Below are positions 28,081-36,437 of a stretch of 55,093 nucleotides of DNA, one piece after another. The first letter of the stretch is position 1. Every line of letters starts with the position of its first letter. This stretch comes from Burkholderiales bacterium (GTDB lineage Bacteria > Pseudomonadota > Gammaproteobacteria > Burkholderiales > Burkholderiaceae_C). The stretch spans positions 1 to 55,093 of the forward strand of contig RXJV01000087.1 in NCBI GenBank assembly GCA_003963075.1. The letters are read 5' to 3'. The notes beneath the pieces were generated by a model. It saw only the letters and a program-made list of their open reading frames with translations. It searched no databases and was not told the origin of the DNA. The position numbers were made by a program, and so were the translations under genes.

Positions 28081-28472
28081 GGGTGGCTTTCGTCGAGGAG
28101 TTGGGTGAGCAGGCCGATGACCTCGGCCGCGGGCAGTTCGAGCTGGCGGGCTTCGTCGGCGGCTTTCTGCAGCGTGGGGCGCAGCAGTTCGATGCGCGAG
28201 GCGGAGGGCTGGGCGCGCCGATGCTGGGCGGCGACCACCATGGACAGGCCGCGGCGGCGCTCCAGCAGGCCTTCCATCTCGAGCATCGAGTAGGCCTTGG
28301 AGATGGTCATCGGGTGCACGGCCAGCGCCTGGGCCAGCTCGCGCACGGACGGAATCTCGTCGCCCGCCTTCAGCTGCCCGGCCGCAATGCGCCGGCGGAC
28401 CTGCTCGATGAGCTGGCGGTAGATGGGCTCGGGCGAGCCGGTGTTGATCTGGACGAAGTGCGCGGCATCCAT
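28077..28472 (-). CDS. GntR-family regulator, YtrA subfamily
   Basis: A 131-aa repressor. The N-terminal winged HTH (PIYRQLIEQVRRRIAAGQL; VRELAQALAVHPMTISKAY) is followed by only about 50 residues. This short C-terminal helix pair defines the YtrA group of GntR proteins, which usually autoregulate an ABC operon. The gene is first in the operon with the ATPase and permease. The promoter just upstream contains several GTAC palindromes, the expected operator type, so autorepression relieved by an unknown signal is likely. Confidence 0.93.
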   Translation of the reverse strand: MDAAHFVQINTGSPEPIYRQLIEQVRRRIAAGQLKAGDEIPSVRELAQALAVHPMTISKAYSMLEMEGLLERRRGLSMVVAAQHRRAQPSASRIELLRPTLQKAADEARQLELPAAEVIGLLTQLLDESHP

Positions 28473-28485
28473 GGCTGGCTGACAA

Positions 28486-28509
28486 TGTGTACTAGTACAA
28501 TAGTACACA
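28486..28509 (-). promoter_or_regulatory. YtrA-type operator of overlapping GTAC palindromes
   Basis: TGTGTAC (28486-28492) and GTACACA (28503-28509) form an exact 7-bp inverted repeat with a 10-bp spacer. Inside it, TGTACTAGTACA (28488-28499) is a perfect 12-bp palindrome. GTAC occurs three times, at 28489, 28495 and 28503. The array covers the -10 box of the GntR operon, so bound repressor would block RNA polymerase. Confidence 0.82.
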
Positions 28510-28525
28510 TAGACAGCTAGGTCAA
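28490..28525 (-). promoter_or_regulatory. Sigma-70-type promoter of the GntR-ABC operon
   Basis: On the minus strand, a -35 box TTGACC (28525-28520) and a -10 box TATTGT (28502-28497) are separated by exactly 17 bp. The predicted start near 28490 gives an untranslated leader of about 18 nt to the ATG at 28472. Confidence 0.65.
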
Positions 28526-28602
28526 GGGGCGCGGGATGAGTTCCGGCGCGCGTGGGCCTGGCTGCGCACAATCGGGGTCTCACCAACTCCCGCCCGACCG
28601 CC

Positions 28603-29031
28603 ATGCCCCGCTTTCTCATCGCCGCCGCCTTGCTCGTCAACGCCTTTGCCGCTCAGGCCCAGGGCCTGGTCACGGTCGACGACCCCTGGGTGCGTGCCAC
28701 CGTTGCGCCGCAGAAGGCCACCGGCGCCTTCATGCAGCTGACGGCGAGCAAGGCCGTCAAGGTGGTGGCAGCCAGCTCGCCGGTGGCGGCGATGGTGGAG
28801 ATCCACGAGATGAAGATGGAGGACGGCGTGATGAAGATGCGCGCCGTCGACGCGCTGGCCCTGCCCGCCGGCCAGCCGGTGGCACTGAAGCCCGGCAGCT
28901 ACCACGTGATGCTGATGGGCCTGCAACGCCCCATCCAGGCCGGCGAGACGGTGCCGCTGACGCTGACCGTCGAGGGCGAGGACAAGCAGCGCAGCAGCGT
29001 CGAGATCAAGGCCCAGGCGCGAGCCAAATAG
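28603..29031 (+). CDS. Periplasmic copper chaperone PCu(A)C
   Basis: A 142-aa protein with a signal peptide (residues 1-20, MPRFLIAAALLVNAFAAQAQ) and a PCu(A)C domain. It carries Cu(I) to the cytochrome oxidase CuA site in the periplasm. The metal motif of His and Met ligands is visible: IHEM, the Met-rich MKMEDGVMKM stretch, and YHVMLM about 25 residues later. The start at 28603 excludes 17 upstream residues that would bury the signal. Sco1 or oxidase genes are not adjacent. Confidence 0.94.
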   Translation: MPRFLIAAALLVNAFAAQAQGLVTVDDPWVRATVAPQKATGAFMQLTASKAVKVVAASSPVAAMVEIHEMKMEDGVMKMRAVDALALPAGQPVALKPGSYHVMLMGLQRPIQAGETVPLTLTVEGEDKQRSSVEIKAQARAK

Positions 29032-29044
29032 CCGCCGCGTCGGC

Positions 29045-29950
29045 TCAGGCGCGGCCGGCGCTTGCCGCGATCGCGGCGATCTCATGCGCCAGCCGCGGCC
29101 ACAGCGGCTCGGGCAGGTCGTGGCCCCAGCCGGGGATGATCTCCAGCCGCGCACCGGGGATGCGCCGGGCCAGGTCGTGGGCTGCCGGCACCGGGATGAG
29201 CGCATCGTCTGCGCCGTGCAGCACCAGCGTGGGCGCCTTGATGCGCGGCAGCCGCTCGGCCCGGTGCGTGTCGGCCGCGATGGCGACCAGCTGGCGCGCC
29301 ACCGCCTGCGGCCGGAACGACCGCTTCACGCCGCGCGCGATGCGCTCGCGCAGCGCGTGAGGCTCGGGCCGGTAGCCCGGGCTGCCGATCACGCCGTACA
29401 GGCTCACATAGTGGTCGATGATGTTGTCGAACCGCTGTGCCGGCGTTTCGGCCGGCCGCGGGCGCGACAGCAGCGCGCGGCGCACCTTCAGGCTCTCCTT
29501 GGGCAGGCTGCGATGGCCGCTGGTGGTCATCATCAGCGTCAGGCTTTTCACGCGGGCCGCATGGGCAAAGCCCAGGTGCTGGGCGATCATGCCGCCCATG
29601 GACGCGCCGCAGACATGGGCCTGGGCGATGCCTAGCGCGTCCAGCACGCCGACGGCGTCGCGCGCGAGGTCGGCGATCTGGTAGGGGGCCTTCAGCGGCA
29701 GGCGCAGGGCGTGCAGCAGCGCCGCCAACGGGATGTTGGGCTTGCCGAGCTGGTCAAAGGCCTGGCTGAGGCCGATGTCCCGGTTGTCGAAGCGGATGAC
29801 CCGAAAACCCTGGGCCACCAGTTGTTCGACCAGGCCGTCGGGCCAGGCGATGAGCTGCATGCCCAGGCCCATGATCATCAGCAGCGGCTCGCCGTGGTCC
29901 GGGCCGTGCACCTCGACTTCCAGGCGCACACCGTTGCAGGAGAGCTGCAT
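29045..29950 (-). CDS. Alpha/beta-hydrolase
   Basis: A 301-aa alpha/beta-hydrolase. The oxyanion region is LLMIMGLGMQLIAWP. The nucleophile elbow is CGASMGGMIAQ, the acid is in LVLHGADDALIPV, and the catalytic His is in IPGWGHDLPEPLW. Esterases and haloperoxidase-like lactonases share this pattern, so the substrate cannot be named. The ATG at 29950 gives a start that matches the fold; an in-frame GTG at 29971 is possible. It follows the ClpP-like gene by about 43 bp on the same strand and is probably co-transcribed. Confidence 0.88.
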   Translation of the reverse strand: MQLSCNGVRLEVEVHGPDHGEPLLMIMGLGMQLIAWPDGLVEQLVAQGFRVIRFDNRDIGLSQAFDQLGKPNIPLAALLHALRLPLKAPYQIADLARDAVGVLDALGIAQAHVCGASMGGMIAQHLGFAHAARVKSLTLMMTTSGHRSLPKESLKVRRALLSRPRPAETPAQRFDNIIDHYVSLYGVIGSPGYRPEPHALRERIARGVKRSFRPQAVARQLVAIAADTHRAERLPRIKAPTLVLHGADDALIPVPAAHDLARRIPGARLEIIPGWGHDLPEPLWPRLAHEIAAIAASAGRA

Positions 29951-29993
29951 CAGCGGCGCCGGCCGTGCCACCCGTGGCGCGGGTGTCGGGCCG

Positions 29994-30590
29994 TCATGCG
30001 AGGTCGGCCTGGCGCTCGATGACGCGCGACACCAGGCCGTAGTCGATGGCCTCGGCGGTGCTCATCCAGTAGTCGCGCTCGATGTCGGCGGCCACGCGCT
30101 CCAGCGGCTGGCCGGTGGCGTTGGCGATCGCGCTGGCGATGCGCTCGCGGGCGCGGATGATCTCGCGGGCCTGGATGGCGATGTCGCTGGCCTGGCCGCC
30201 GGCGCCGCCGGCCGGCTGGTGGATCATGAAGCGGGTGTTGGGCAGCGCCAGCCGGCGCTCCTTGGGCGCGGCCAGGTAGATGTGGGTGCCGGCGCTGGCC
30301 ACCCAGCCGGTGCCGACGGTGGTAACCGGCGCGCGCACGAAGCGGATCATGTCGTGGATGGCGTCGCCACTCTCGACATGGCCGCCGGGGCTGGAGATCA
30401 GCAGCGTGATCGGCGCATCGGACTCCTGCGACAGCGCGAGCAGGCGGCGGCAGGTGGCATGGGCCATCTTGTCGTCGATCTCGCCAAAGATCATCACGTA
30501 GCGGCCCTTGAAGAGCAGCTGCTCCTCGTGTTTGTCGGCGGCGTCCTTCTTGGCGGCCTTGTCTTCGGTGGCGAGGGTGTGGTGTTGCAT
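29994..30590 (-). CDS. ClpP-type serine protease paralogue
   Basis: A 198-aa ClpP-fold peptidase. The catalytic triad appears intact: Ser99 in VASAGTH, His124 in MIHQPAGG and Asp173 in IERDYWMS. The substrate-groove SSPGGHVESG segment is also present. The first 24 residues are charged and Lys/Asp-rich, unlike the processed hydrophobic N-terminus of housekeeping ClpP, which normally contacts the unfoldase. The gene is not next to clpX or tig, but is paired with an alpha/beta-hydrolase. It is therefore probably a second ClpP. Whether it binds an unfoldase is unknown. Confidence 0.9.
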   Translation of the reverse strand: MQHHTLATEDKAAKKDAADKHEEQLLFKGRYVMIFGEIDDKMAHATCRRLLALSQESDAPITLLISSPGGHVESGDAIHDMIRFVRAPVTTVGTGWVASAGTHIYLAAPKERRLALPNTRFMIHQPAGGAGGQASDIAIQAREIIRARERIASAIANATGQPLERVAADIERDYWMSTAEAIDYGLVSRVIERQADLA

Positions 30591-30675
30591 GGTCAGGTCC
30601 GGTTGAAGCCGCAACCTTACCGCGAGAACGCCAAGCCCACGCGTTCAGGGGCTGCGCCTTGCGCGTGGCATGGGC

Positions 30676-31446
30676 TCAGGCCTCGCCGTGCCAGCGCCAC
30701 CACAGCGCGCTTGCCACGGCGTACAGCGTGATGCCGCAGCTGGTGGCCCAGGCGACCGAGCGTGCCAGCAGGCGGTAGTTGTAGCCCGCCAGATCGGGCG
30801 GCGTGAGCGCCCAGGCGGCACCGAGGCCCACCAGCGCGGCCAGGCCGGCGCAGCCGGCCAGCCAGCGGCGGCGTTGGCGGTCCAGCGGCTGCGGCGCGGC
30901 GGCGGGCTGGCGCTTGCAGGCCCGGCGGTAGGCCAGGGCCAGCACCGCGCTGCCCGCCAGCGTGCTCAGGTGCTGCAGCGGCTGTGTGTCCTGCAAGGGG
31001 CGGTCGAGCGCGGTCAGCACGGTGGCGTTCAGTTCGGGCCACAGGGATGCGCCGCGGTGATCCGCATGCGTGAGGCCGTCCCACAGCAGATGGGTGCCGG
31101 CGCCGATCAGCACCGACAGCACCGCGGTCAGCAGCGCGCGTGGCGCTGCGTGCGCCGGTTGCTGCAGCGCGGCCCGCGCCAGGCGGCGGTGCGGCTCGGT
31201 CAGCAGCACGGTCAGCGGCCGCGAGAAGCGCCACAGCGCGGCCAGCAGCAGCAGGCTGGCCGGCAGGCACAGGCTCAGCACGCCTTCGACGGTGTGGCAG
31301 TAGCTGCGCAGCGCGGCATGCAGGCCGATGTAGTAGCTCAGGTCCGGCGACATCGCGCCCAGCACCAGGGCCGGCCAGCTGAGCCAGCGGGGGCAGAGGC
31401 GCCGCAGCGGCAGCACGGCCGCCGGGTGGGCAAAGGTCCAGGGCAT
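30676..31446 (-). CDS. DUF4184 membrane protein
   Basis: A 256-aa integral membrane protein beginning MPWTFAHPAAVLPLRRL, the start pattern of DUF4184. Conserved polar residues in the membrane segments include SPDLSYYI and GTHLLWDGLTH, resembling the metal-binding motifs of YdjM-like membrane hydrolases. About six hydrophobic helices are visible. Function is unknown. It is transcribed toward clpP with an 85-bp gap. Confidence 0.87.
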   Translation of the reverse strand: MPWTFAHPAAVLPLRRLCPRWLSWPALVLGAMSPDLSYYIGLHAALRSYCHTVEGVLSLCLPASLLLLAALWRFSRPLTVLLTEPHRRLARAALQQPAHAAPRALLTAVLSVLIGAGTHLLWDGLTHADHRGASLWPELNATVLTALDRPLQDTQPLQHLSTLAGSAVLALAYRRACKRQPAAAPQPLDRQRRRWLAGCAGLAALVGLGAAWALTPPDLAGYNYRLLARSVAWATSCGITLYAVASALWWRWHGEA

Positions 31447-31529
31447 GGGAGTCCGTCAACAGCTCACGGGTTCAGGGCCCCGCATGCTGCCTCAGAACGA
31501 TGAAACGTCGTGCCGCCGCGCGGCTGGCG

Positions 31530-32363
31530 TCAGCCGGCCGACGGCGTCTTGTAGAACCAGCGCCGCGCGCCCTTGGGTTCGAAGTGGGCCCACTCGCCTT
31601 CCGGCTGGGCGAGGCGGTCGGCCAGCGCGTAGAGCGCCATCGGGTTGAAGCCCAGGCCGATGTGGCTGGCGTGGACCTCGATGTTCTCGGCCAGTGGCGA
31701 GGGCTCGTTGATGCTGCAGCGCCAGGCCACGACCCCATCGGTCTTGGAGTAGATCGACGTGGTGGGCACCGGCGGCGGTTGGCGGATGGCCTCAATGAGC
31801 TCGGGGTCGTTGGACGCATGGCCGCTCACCAGCTCGAAAAATCGCCAGGCATTGGTGGCGCGCGGGTGGCCGGTGAAGGGCGTGCCCAGCGTGATGACGC
31901 AGCGCACGAGCTCCGGGCATTCCTTGGCCAACTCGCGGGCATAGATGCCGCCCAGGCTCCAGCCCAGCAGGCTGACCTTGCGGTGGTGGCGGCGCTGCAG
32001 GGCCTGCAGGTCGTGCTGCATCCGCTCCAGCACGCCGGTGCGCGGACCGAAATTGAAGCCCTGGCCCCAGGGCTGGGTGGCATAGCCGAGCGAATCGAGC
32101 AGGGAGCGCAGCGGCGCGGTGCTGAGGTCGTTGGCACCCAGGCCGGGGAAGACCAGCACCGGGTGGCCGTCGCCGTGGGGCAGCTTGCGCAGCCAGGGCG
32201 TGGCGGCCAGCAGCGCAGCGTATTCCCAGGGCGCGCGGCCCTCGAGCATCAGCAGCCAGGCGTTAGGAGCACGCAGATCGGACCAGTCGGGCGGCGTCAG
32301 CGCGGGCGCGTTCTGCCAACGCGAGAAACGGGGCGCGTGGCGCGGCGTGCGGGAAGCGGGCAT
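31530..32363 (-). CDS. Alpha/beta-hydrolase (lipase-like) next to wax ester synthase
   Basis: A 277-aa hydrolase. HPVLVFPGLGANDLST forms the oxyanion region, LLGWSLGGIYARELA holds the nucleophile serine, and the catalytic His is in VHASHIGLGFNP. PHB/lipid esterases share this layout. Its start lies 36 bp after the stop of the acyltransferase gene at 32400-34031, so both are probably on one transcript. That pairing suggests turnover of the neutral lipid made by its neighbour. No signal peptide is visible, so it is likely cytosolic. Confidence 0.86.
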   Translation of the reverse strand: MPASRTPRHAPRFSRWQNAPALTPPDWSDLRAPNAWLLMLEGRAPWEYAALLAATPWLRKLPHGDGHPVLVFPGLGANDLSTAPLRSLLDSLGYATQPWGQGFNFGPRTGVLERMQHDLQALQRRHHRKVSLLGWSLGGIYARELAKECPELVRCVITLGTPFTGHPRATNAWRFFELVSGHASNDPELIEAIRQPPPVPTTSIYSKTDGVVAWRCSINEPSPLAENIEVHASHIGLGFNPMALYALADRLAQPEGEWAHFEPKGARRWFYKTPSAG

Positions 32364-32399
32364 GCAGGGGACGGCGGGAACAGGAAGGCCCGCCGATTG

Positions 32400-34031
32400 T
32401 TAGCGAGGTGCTGGGCGCTTGCGGGCCGTGCTTGCCCTGGGCTTGGGTGTCGCCTTGGCGACGGCGGTGGCGGCGCGGGCCCGCGGCGCCGCGGCCTTCT
32501 TGCGGGCCGGCCGCTTGATGGCGGGCTCGGGCGCCACCGCCTCCAGGGCCTGGAACTCCAGGAAGGCGGCCTCCACATAGGCGGCCAACTCGGCGGTTTC
32601 GGGCAGGGCCTCGCCGCAGGCCATCAGGCCCACATCCAGGGACTGGTTGTAGGTCTGCACCGTCACGTTCAGCGCCAGGCCGTGCACGGCGATGGACGTC
32701 GGGTAGTTGGTGAGCATCTGCGCGCCGGCCAGGTAGAGCGGCAGCTGCGGGCCGGGCACATTGGAGATGACGACGTTGGCGATCACCGGCAGCTTCTCGG
32801 CCACCTTGGCGCGGCCGTAGAGCAGGGCGCCGGCCTGCATCAGCCAGGGGATGCCGAGGCTCGGGAAGTCGGTGGGCATCAGGCGCTTGAGCTGGCTCAT
32901 CTGGGCCTTCATCGCCTGGCTGGAGGCCATCACATGGGCCAGCCGCTCGGCCGGCCGCGCGAGCTGGGTGCCCAGGCTCATCAGCGTCATCGTGGCCTGG
33001 TTGTTGGACGTGGTGTCGCCGGCCGCGCGGGTGGACACCGGCACGGCGGCGATCAGGCTCTTGCGCGGCAGCGGGCCGTGCTTGGTCAGGTAGCGCCGCA
33101 GCGCGCCGCCGATGATGAAGAGCACCGCGTCGTTGAGGCTGGCGCCATGGCGCTTGCGGGCGCGGTGGAGCTCGGCCAGCGGCAGCGTGACACCGGCGAA
33201 GGAGCGCGTGGCCGACAGGCTCACATTGAAGCGGGTGCGCGGCGCCGGGCCGAGGCTGGACACCGCCGTCCGGCCGCGAACGACCGCGGTGGTCTGCGCG
33301 GCCACATCGGCCAGCAGCTGGCGCAGCTTGGCCACCGAGGCGCCCGCCGCCGCGCCGCCGACATAGCCCACCGCGAGGTGGCCGAGGATGCTGGCCGCGT
33401 TGGGCAGCGAGCGGGCGAGGTGCAGGGTCTGCTGCCACTGCTGCGACACCGCCGCGCGCAGCAGGCCGACGGTGCCGAGCTGGCCGCGCTTTTTGCCCCG
33501 GCTGGCCGGCGCGTCGATGGCGCGCGGTTCGGGGCTCAGGTCCAGGATCACCTGCGCCAGCGCCACGGCGGCCTGCCCGTCGACCGCGGCATGGTGCAGC
33601 TGGGTGTAGAGCGCCACCCGCGGCTCGCCGTCGGGTCCGGGCTCGACGCCAGTGAAGACATGGAATTTCCACAGCGGCCGGCTGCGGTCCAGCAGCACCG
33701 GATGCAGCCGGCCGACCTCGGCCTCCAACACGGCCATGCCGCTGCCCTGACCGTTCACATTTGGCAACGGGACCTCGACGACATGCGCCTCCAGGTCGGG
33801 CTCAGCATCGACCCAGCCAGGGTTGGACAGGCCCAGTGGCATCGCCTGCAGCTTGCGGCGCAGCGCCGGCAGCAGCGGCAGCCGGGCCCGCAGGTGCTCG
33901 CGCAGGTCCTCGACATAGTCGCCCTCGTAGCCGGCTGGCAGCTGCAGCAGGTGCAGCGCGCCGACATGCATCGGCATCTGCGGCGTTTCCAGATACAGGA
34001 AGCTGGCGTCCAGGCCGGCAAGCTGCTTCAT
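32400..34031 (-). CDS. Wax ester synthase / diacylglycerol acyltransferase with basic tail
   Basis: A 543-aa WS/DGAT enzyme that esterifies acyl-CoA to fatty alcohol or diacylglycerol to make storage lipid. The catalytic HHAAVDG is at residues 146-152. The conserved SLNDAVLFIIGGALR, PVSTRA and NVVISNVPGP blocks follow. The C-terminal 38 or so residues (from about 506) are a Lys/Ala/Arg/Pro tail like histone H1 or phasin-type DNA-binding tails. This is an unusual addition to the family and could tether lipid bodies to DNA or polyphosphate. The start at 34031 gives the family's MKQLAGLDASFLYLE. Confidence 0.95.
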   Translation of the reverse strand: MKQLAGLDASFLYLETPQMPMHVGALHLLQLPAGYEGDYVEDLREHLRARLPLLPALRRKLQAMPLGLSNPGWVDAEPDLEAHVVEVPLPNVNGQGSGMAVLEAEVGRLHPVLLDRSRPLWKFHVFTGVEPGPDGEPRVALYTQLHHAAVDGQAAVALAQVILDLSPEPRAIDAPASRGKKRGQLGTVGLLRAAVSQQWQQTLHLARSLPNAASILGHLAVGYVGGAAAGASVAKLRQLLADVAAQTTAVVRGRTAVSSLGPAPRTRFNVSLSATRSFAGVTLPLAELHRARKRHGASLNDAVLFIIGGALRRYLTKHGPLPRKSLIAAVPVSTRAAGDTTSNNQATMTLMSLGTQLARPAERLAHVMASSQAMKAQMSQLKRLMPTDFPSLGIPWLMQAGALLYGRAKVAEKLPVIANVVISNVPGPQLPLYLAGAQMLTNYPTSIAVHGLALNVTVQTYNQSLDVGLMACGEALPETAELAAYVEAAFLEFQALEAVAPEPAIKRPARKKAAAPRARAATAVAKATPKPRASTARKRPAPR

Positions 34032-34097
34032 CCGCGGTCTCCGTGTGGTCAGCCCAGCATACCCGCGCCCCAAACGGAGGCTCCTGGGCCGACCCCT

Positions 34098-34180
34098 CCG
34101 GCAACTGCCGTGGAACCGGCTTTGCCGGGCCACGGGCCGTGCGCTCTTGAGGGGGCGGCCGCCAGGCCGTAGGGGGTGGG
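34098..34180 (-). repeat. Dispersed post-stop hairpin repeat, copy B
   Basis: On the minus strand it begins 2 nt after the SHOCT-PspC stop. It matches copy A over about 83 bp. The first hairpin keeps its shape with different bases (GGCC-tggc-GGCC instead of CGCGC-ttc-GCGCG). The long third hairpin GTGGcCCGGC...GCCGGttCCAC is identical apart from its loop. The second hairpin is partly lost. Confidence 0.85.
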
Positions 34181-34182
34181 CT

Positions 34183-34521
34183 TCACTCCTCCGGAACGAA
34201 GATCCAGAGCAGGATGTAGAGCAGTATGCCGCCGCCGAAAGCCAGGAAGAGCACGGTGAAGATCAGCCGCCAGACCCAGGCGTCCAGGCCGGTGGCGCGC
34301 GCGATGCCGCCGCAGACGCCGCCGATCCAGCGGTCCAGGCGGCTGCGGCGCAGGTGGTTCACGGCGCCGATATTGGGCGGCGTCGCGGCCGGGCCGCCCG
34401 CGCCGGCGCCGCTGCCGGAGCCGCTCAGGATGCGGGCCTTGGCCTGTGCGAATTCCTCGTCGCTCAGCACGCCGCGGGCATGCAGGTCGGCCAGCTTGTT
34501 GAGTTCGTCGGCATCGATCAT
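34183..34521 (-). CDS. SHOCT and PspC domain membrane protein
   Basis: A 112-aa protein. The N-terminal SHOCT motif (LNKLADLHARGVLSDEEFAQAKARIL, residues 8-33) is followed by a Gly/Ser/Ala linker. A PspC domain comes next (LDRWIGGVCGGIARATGLDAWVWR), with one or two transmembrane helices ending ILLYILLWIFVPEE. PspC proteins sense envelope stress with PspA, but neither PspA nor PspB/F is nearby. This looks like a stand-alone envelope protein of unknown partner. Copy B of the repeat follows directly. Confidence 0.9.
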   Translation of the reverse strand: MIDADELNKLADLHARGVLSDEEFAQAKARILSGSGSGAGAGGPAATPPNIGAVNHLRRSRLDRWIGGVCGGIARATGLDAWVWRLIFTVLFLAFGGGILLYILLWIFVPEE

Positions 34522-34625
34522 GGTGGGGCTCCTCGTGATGTGGATGGGGCCAGCCTAGCGGCGCTGGCGTTGCGGGCCAGTAGCAAGCGACAGGCTGTCG
34601 TTCCGGCAGGATGCGGTCGCGGAAT

Positions 34626-36437
34626 TCAGCGGACAGGCTGCCGGGCGGGGTCGATGTCGATGAACTGCCAGAAGTCCAGCCAGAACAGCGGGCGGTAGAA
34701 GCCGGTCATCCAGGGCTGCTCGATGTCGGTGATGACGCGGTGGGCATGCACCTTGTAGGGCATGTAGGCGGTGCCGATTCGCTTGGCCTCGTGGAACAAG
34801 GCCTCGCGCTCCGGGCCGTCGGGGATGGGCTGCATCCGTTCGTAGAGCGCGTCAAAGCCGGCATGCCGGAAGCGGGCGAGGTTCTGCGTGCCGACGGCCG
34901 CGCCGTAGTAGAGCTGCAGCGCGCCCTGGCCATCGGAGGAGCCAGCCGACCAGGCCAGGGACCACATCTGGTACTGGCCGGCCTGCGCGGCCTTGAAGTT
35001 CTCGGGCCACTGCTGCACCTTGAGCCGCATGCGGATGCCGAGCTCGCGCAGGGCCCGGTCCCACTGCTCGTCCAGCGCACGGCTGAGCGTGTCGGACTGG
35101 GTGTTGCGGGTGATCAGCAGCGGGCTGCCATCGGGCTGCTCGCGCCAGCCGTCGCCGTCGCGGTCCGCATAGCCATACAGATCCAACAGGGCCTTGGCGC
35201 GGGCCAGGTCGTGGTCGCCCATCTCGCTCTTGTAGGCCGGGTCGAAGCCGCTGGTGCCCGGCATCACCATCGACTGCGCCGGCTGCCCCTGGCCGCGCCG
35301 CGCGATGCGGATCTCGCGCGGCGAGTCGTAGGCCAGCGCGATCGCGCGGCGCAGGGCCACCTTGGCCGGCTCCAGGCCGCCAACCACCGGGTCATCCAGG
35401 TTGAAGCAGGTCAGCGTCGTGTCCGGCGCCAGCGTGAAGGCCGCGTGCATGCCGCGCTTGGCCAGGTTGGGCGCCAGCTTGCGCCCGGGCGCCGCCTGGG
35501 TGATGAACTCCTCGGGCACGCGTTCGATGAAGTCGTGCTCGTTGTTCAGGAAGGCCAGCCAGCGCGGCTGGCTCTCGACAATGATGTCCACCACCACGCG
35601 GTCGATCATCGGCAGCCGCCGGCCCTTGAGCCGTGCCCAGATCGCCTGCGCCTCGGCGTCGTGGGGTGCGGGGCTGGCCTCGTAGATTCGCTCGCGGTAG
35701 GCCGGGTTGCGCTCGAACACCAGCTGCGAGCTGCGCCGCCAGGACTTCAGCACGAAGGGCCCGGTGCCGACCGGATGCTCGGAAATCGTGTCGCCGTAGT
35801 GCTCGACCACCTCCCGCGCGACGGCGCCAAACAGGTCGCTGCCGGCGAACAGGAATTCGATCAGCCGCGGGCGCGGCTCGCGGGTCTTGACCTGCAGCGT
35901 GTAGCGGTCCAGCGCCCGCAGACCCTCGACCTCGGTGTCGTAGGGGAAGGGCTTCTTGGCCTTGAGGACCTGCTCGCGCAGTTCGTTCAGGCCGACGATG
36001 CCGGACTCCTCGTAGCTGGGCCAGCCCGGCGCCTTGTTGGCCGGGTCGGCAAAGCGCTTGATGCTGTAGACGAAGTCGGCCGCGGTGACCTCGCGCCGCC
36101 GGCCCTTGAAGGCCGGATCGTCGGCGAAATAGATGCCATGGCGCAGCGGGATCGTGTAGGTGCGGAAGTCGGCGCTGACCGCCGGGTCGCTGGCCGCGAT
36201 CAGCGGCACCACCTTGACGGGCCGGGCCAGGGGGTCGAAGGTGTAGAGGGCCTCGAAGATGTGGGCGGTGAGGCTGCGTGAGTAGAGGTCGTTCAGGCTC
36301 ACCGGGTCCAGCCCGGTCTCGGCGATGCGCATCGCATAACGCAGGGTCTTGACGGGTGCAGCGGGCGGCGGCGCGGCGGCCAGCGCGGGCGTCAGCAGGG
36401 TCAGGCAGGCCGCGAGGGCGGCGAGCCAGGGCTTCAT
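34626..36437 (-). CDS. Peptide-type ABC transporter substrate-binding protein (family 5), first copy
   Basis: A 603-aa periplasmic binding protein of the oligopeptide/dipeptide class (SBP_bac_5). The signal peptide (residues 1-21) is MKPWLAALAACLTLLTPALA. The mature part has the family blocks GLDPVSLNDLYSRSLTAHIFE, SEHPVGTGPFVLKSWRR, and a C-terminal WSLAWSAGSSDGQ motif. It is a close relative of the neighbour at 36434, with which it shares a 4-nt overlap (start codon within the other's end). Both diverge from the permease-ATPase genes at 38428-42124. Substrate specificity is not evident. Confidence 0.93.
   Translation of the reverse strand: MKPWLAALAACLTLLTPALAAAPPPAAPVKTLRYAMRIAETGLDPVSLNDLYSRSLTAHIFEALYTFDPLARPVKVVPLIAASDPAVSADFRTYTIPLRHGIYFADDPAFKGRRREVTAADFVYSIKRFADPANKAPGWPSYEESGIVGLNELREQVLKAKKPFPYDTEVEGLRALDRYTLQVKTREPRPRLIEFLFAGSDLFGAVAREVVEHYGDTISEHPVGTGPFVLKSWRRSSQLVFERNPAYRERIYEASPAPHDAEAQAIWARLKGRRLPMIDRVVVDIIVESQPRWLAFLNNEHDFIERVPEEFITQAAPGRKLAPNLAKRGMHAAFTLAPDTTLTCFNLDDPVVGGLEPAKVALRRAIALAYDSPREIRIARRGQGQPAQSMVMPGTSGFDPAYKSEMGDHDLARAKALLDLYGYADRDGDGWREQPDGSPLLITRNTQSDTLSRALDEQWDRALRELGIRMRLKVQQWPENFKAAQAGQYQMWSLAWSAGSSDGQGALQLYYGAAVGTQNLARFRHAGFDALYERMQPIPDGPEREALFHEAKRIGTAYMPYKVHAHRVITDIEQPWMTGFYRPLFWLDFWQFIDIDPARQPVR

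Noticed and set aside
29951-29971. GTG start for the alpha/beta-hydrolase
   Set aside because: It adds seven residues (MARPAPL) without a ribosome-binding site; the ATG at 29950 gives a family-like start, so it was preferred, though the GTG cannot be excluded.
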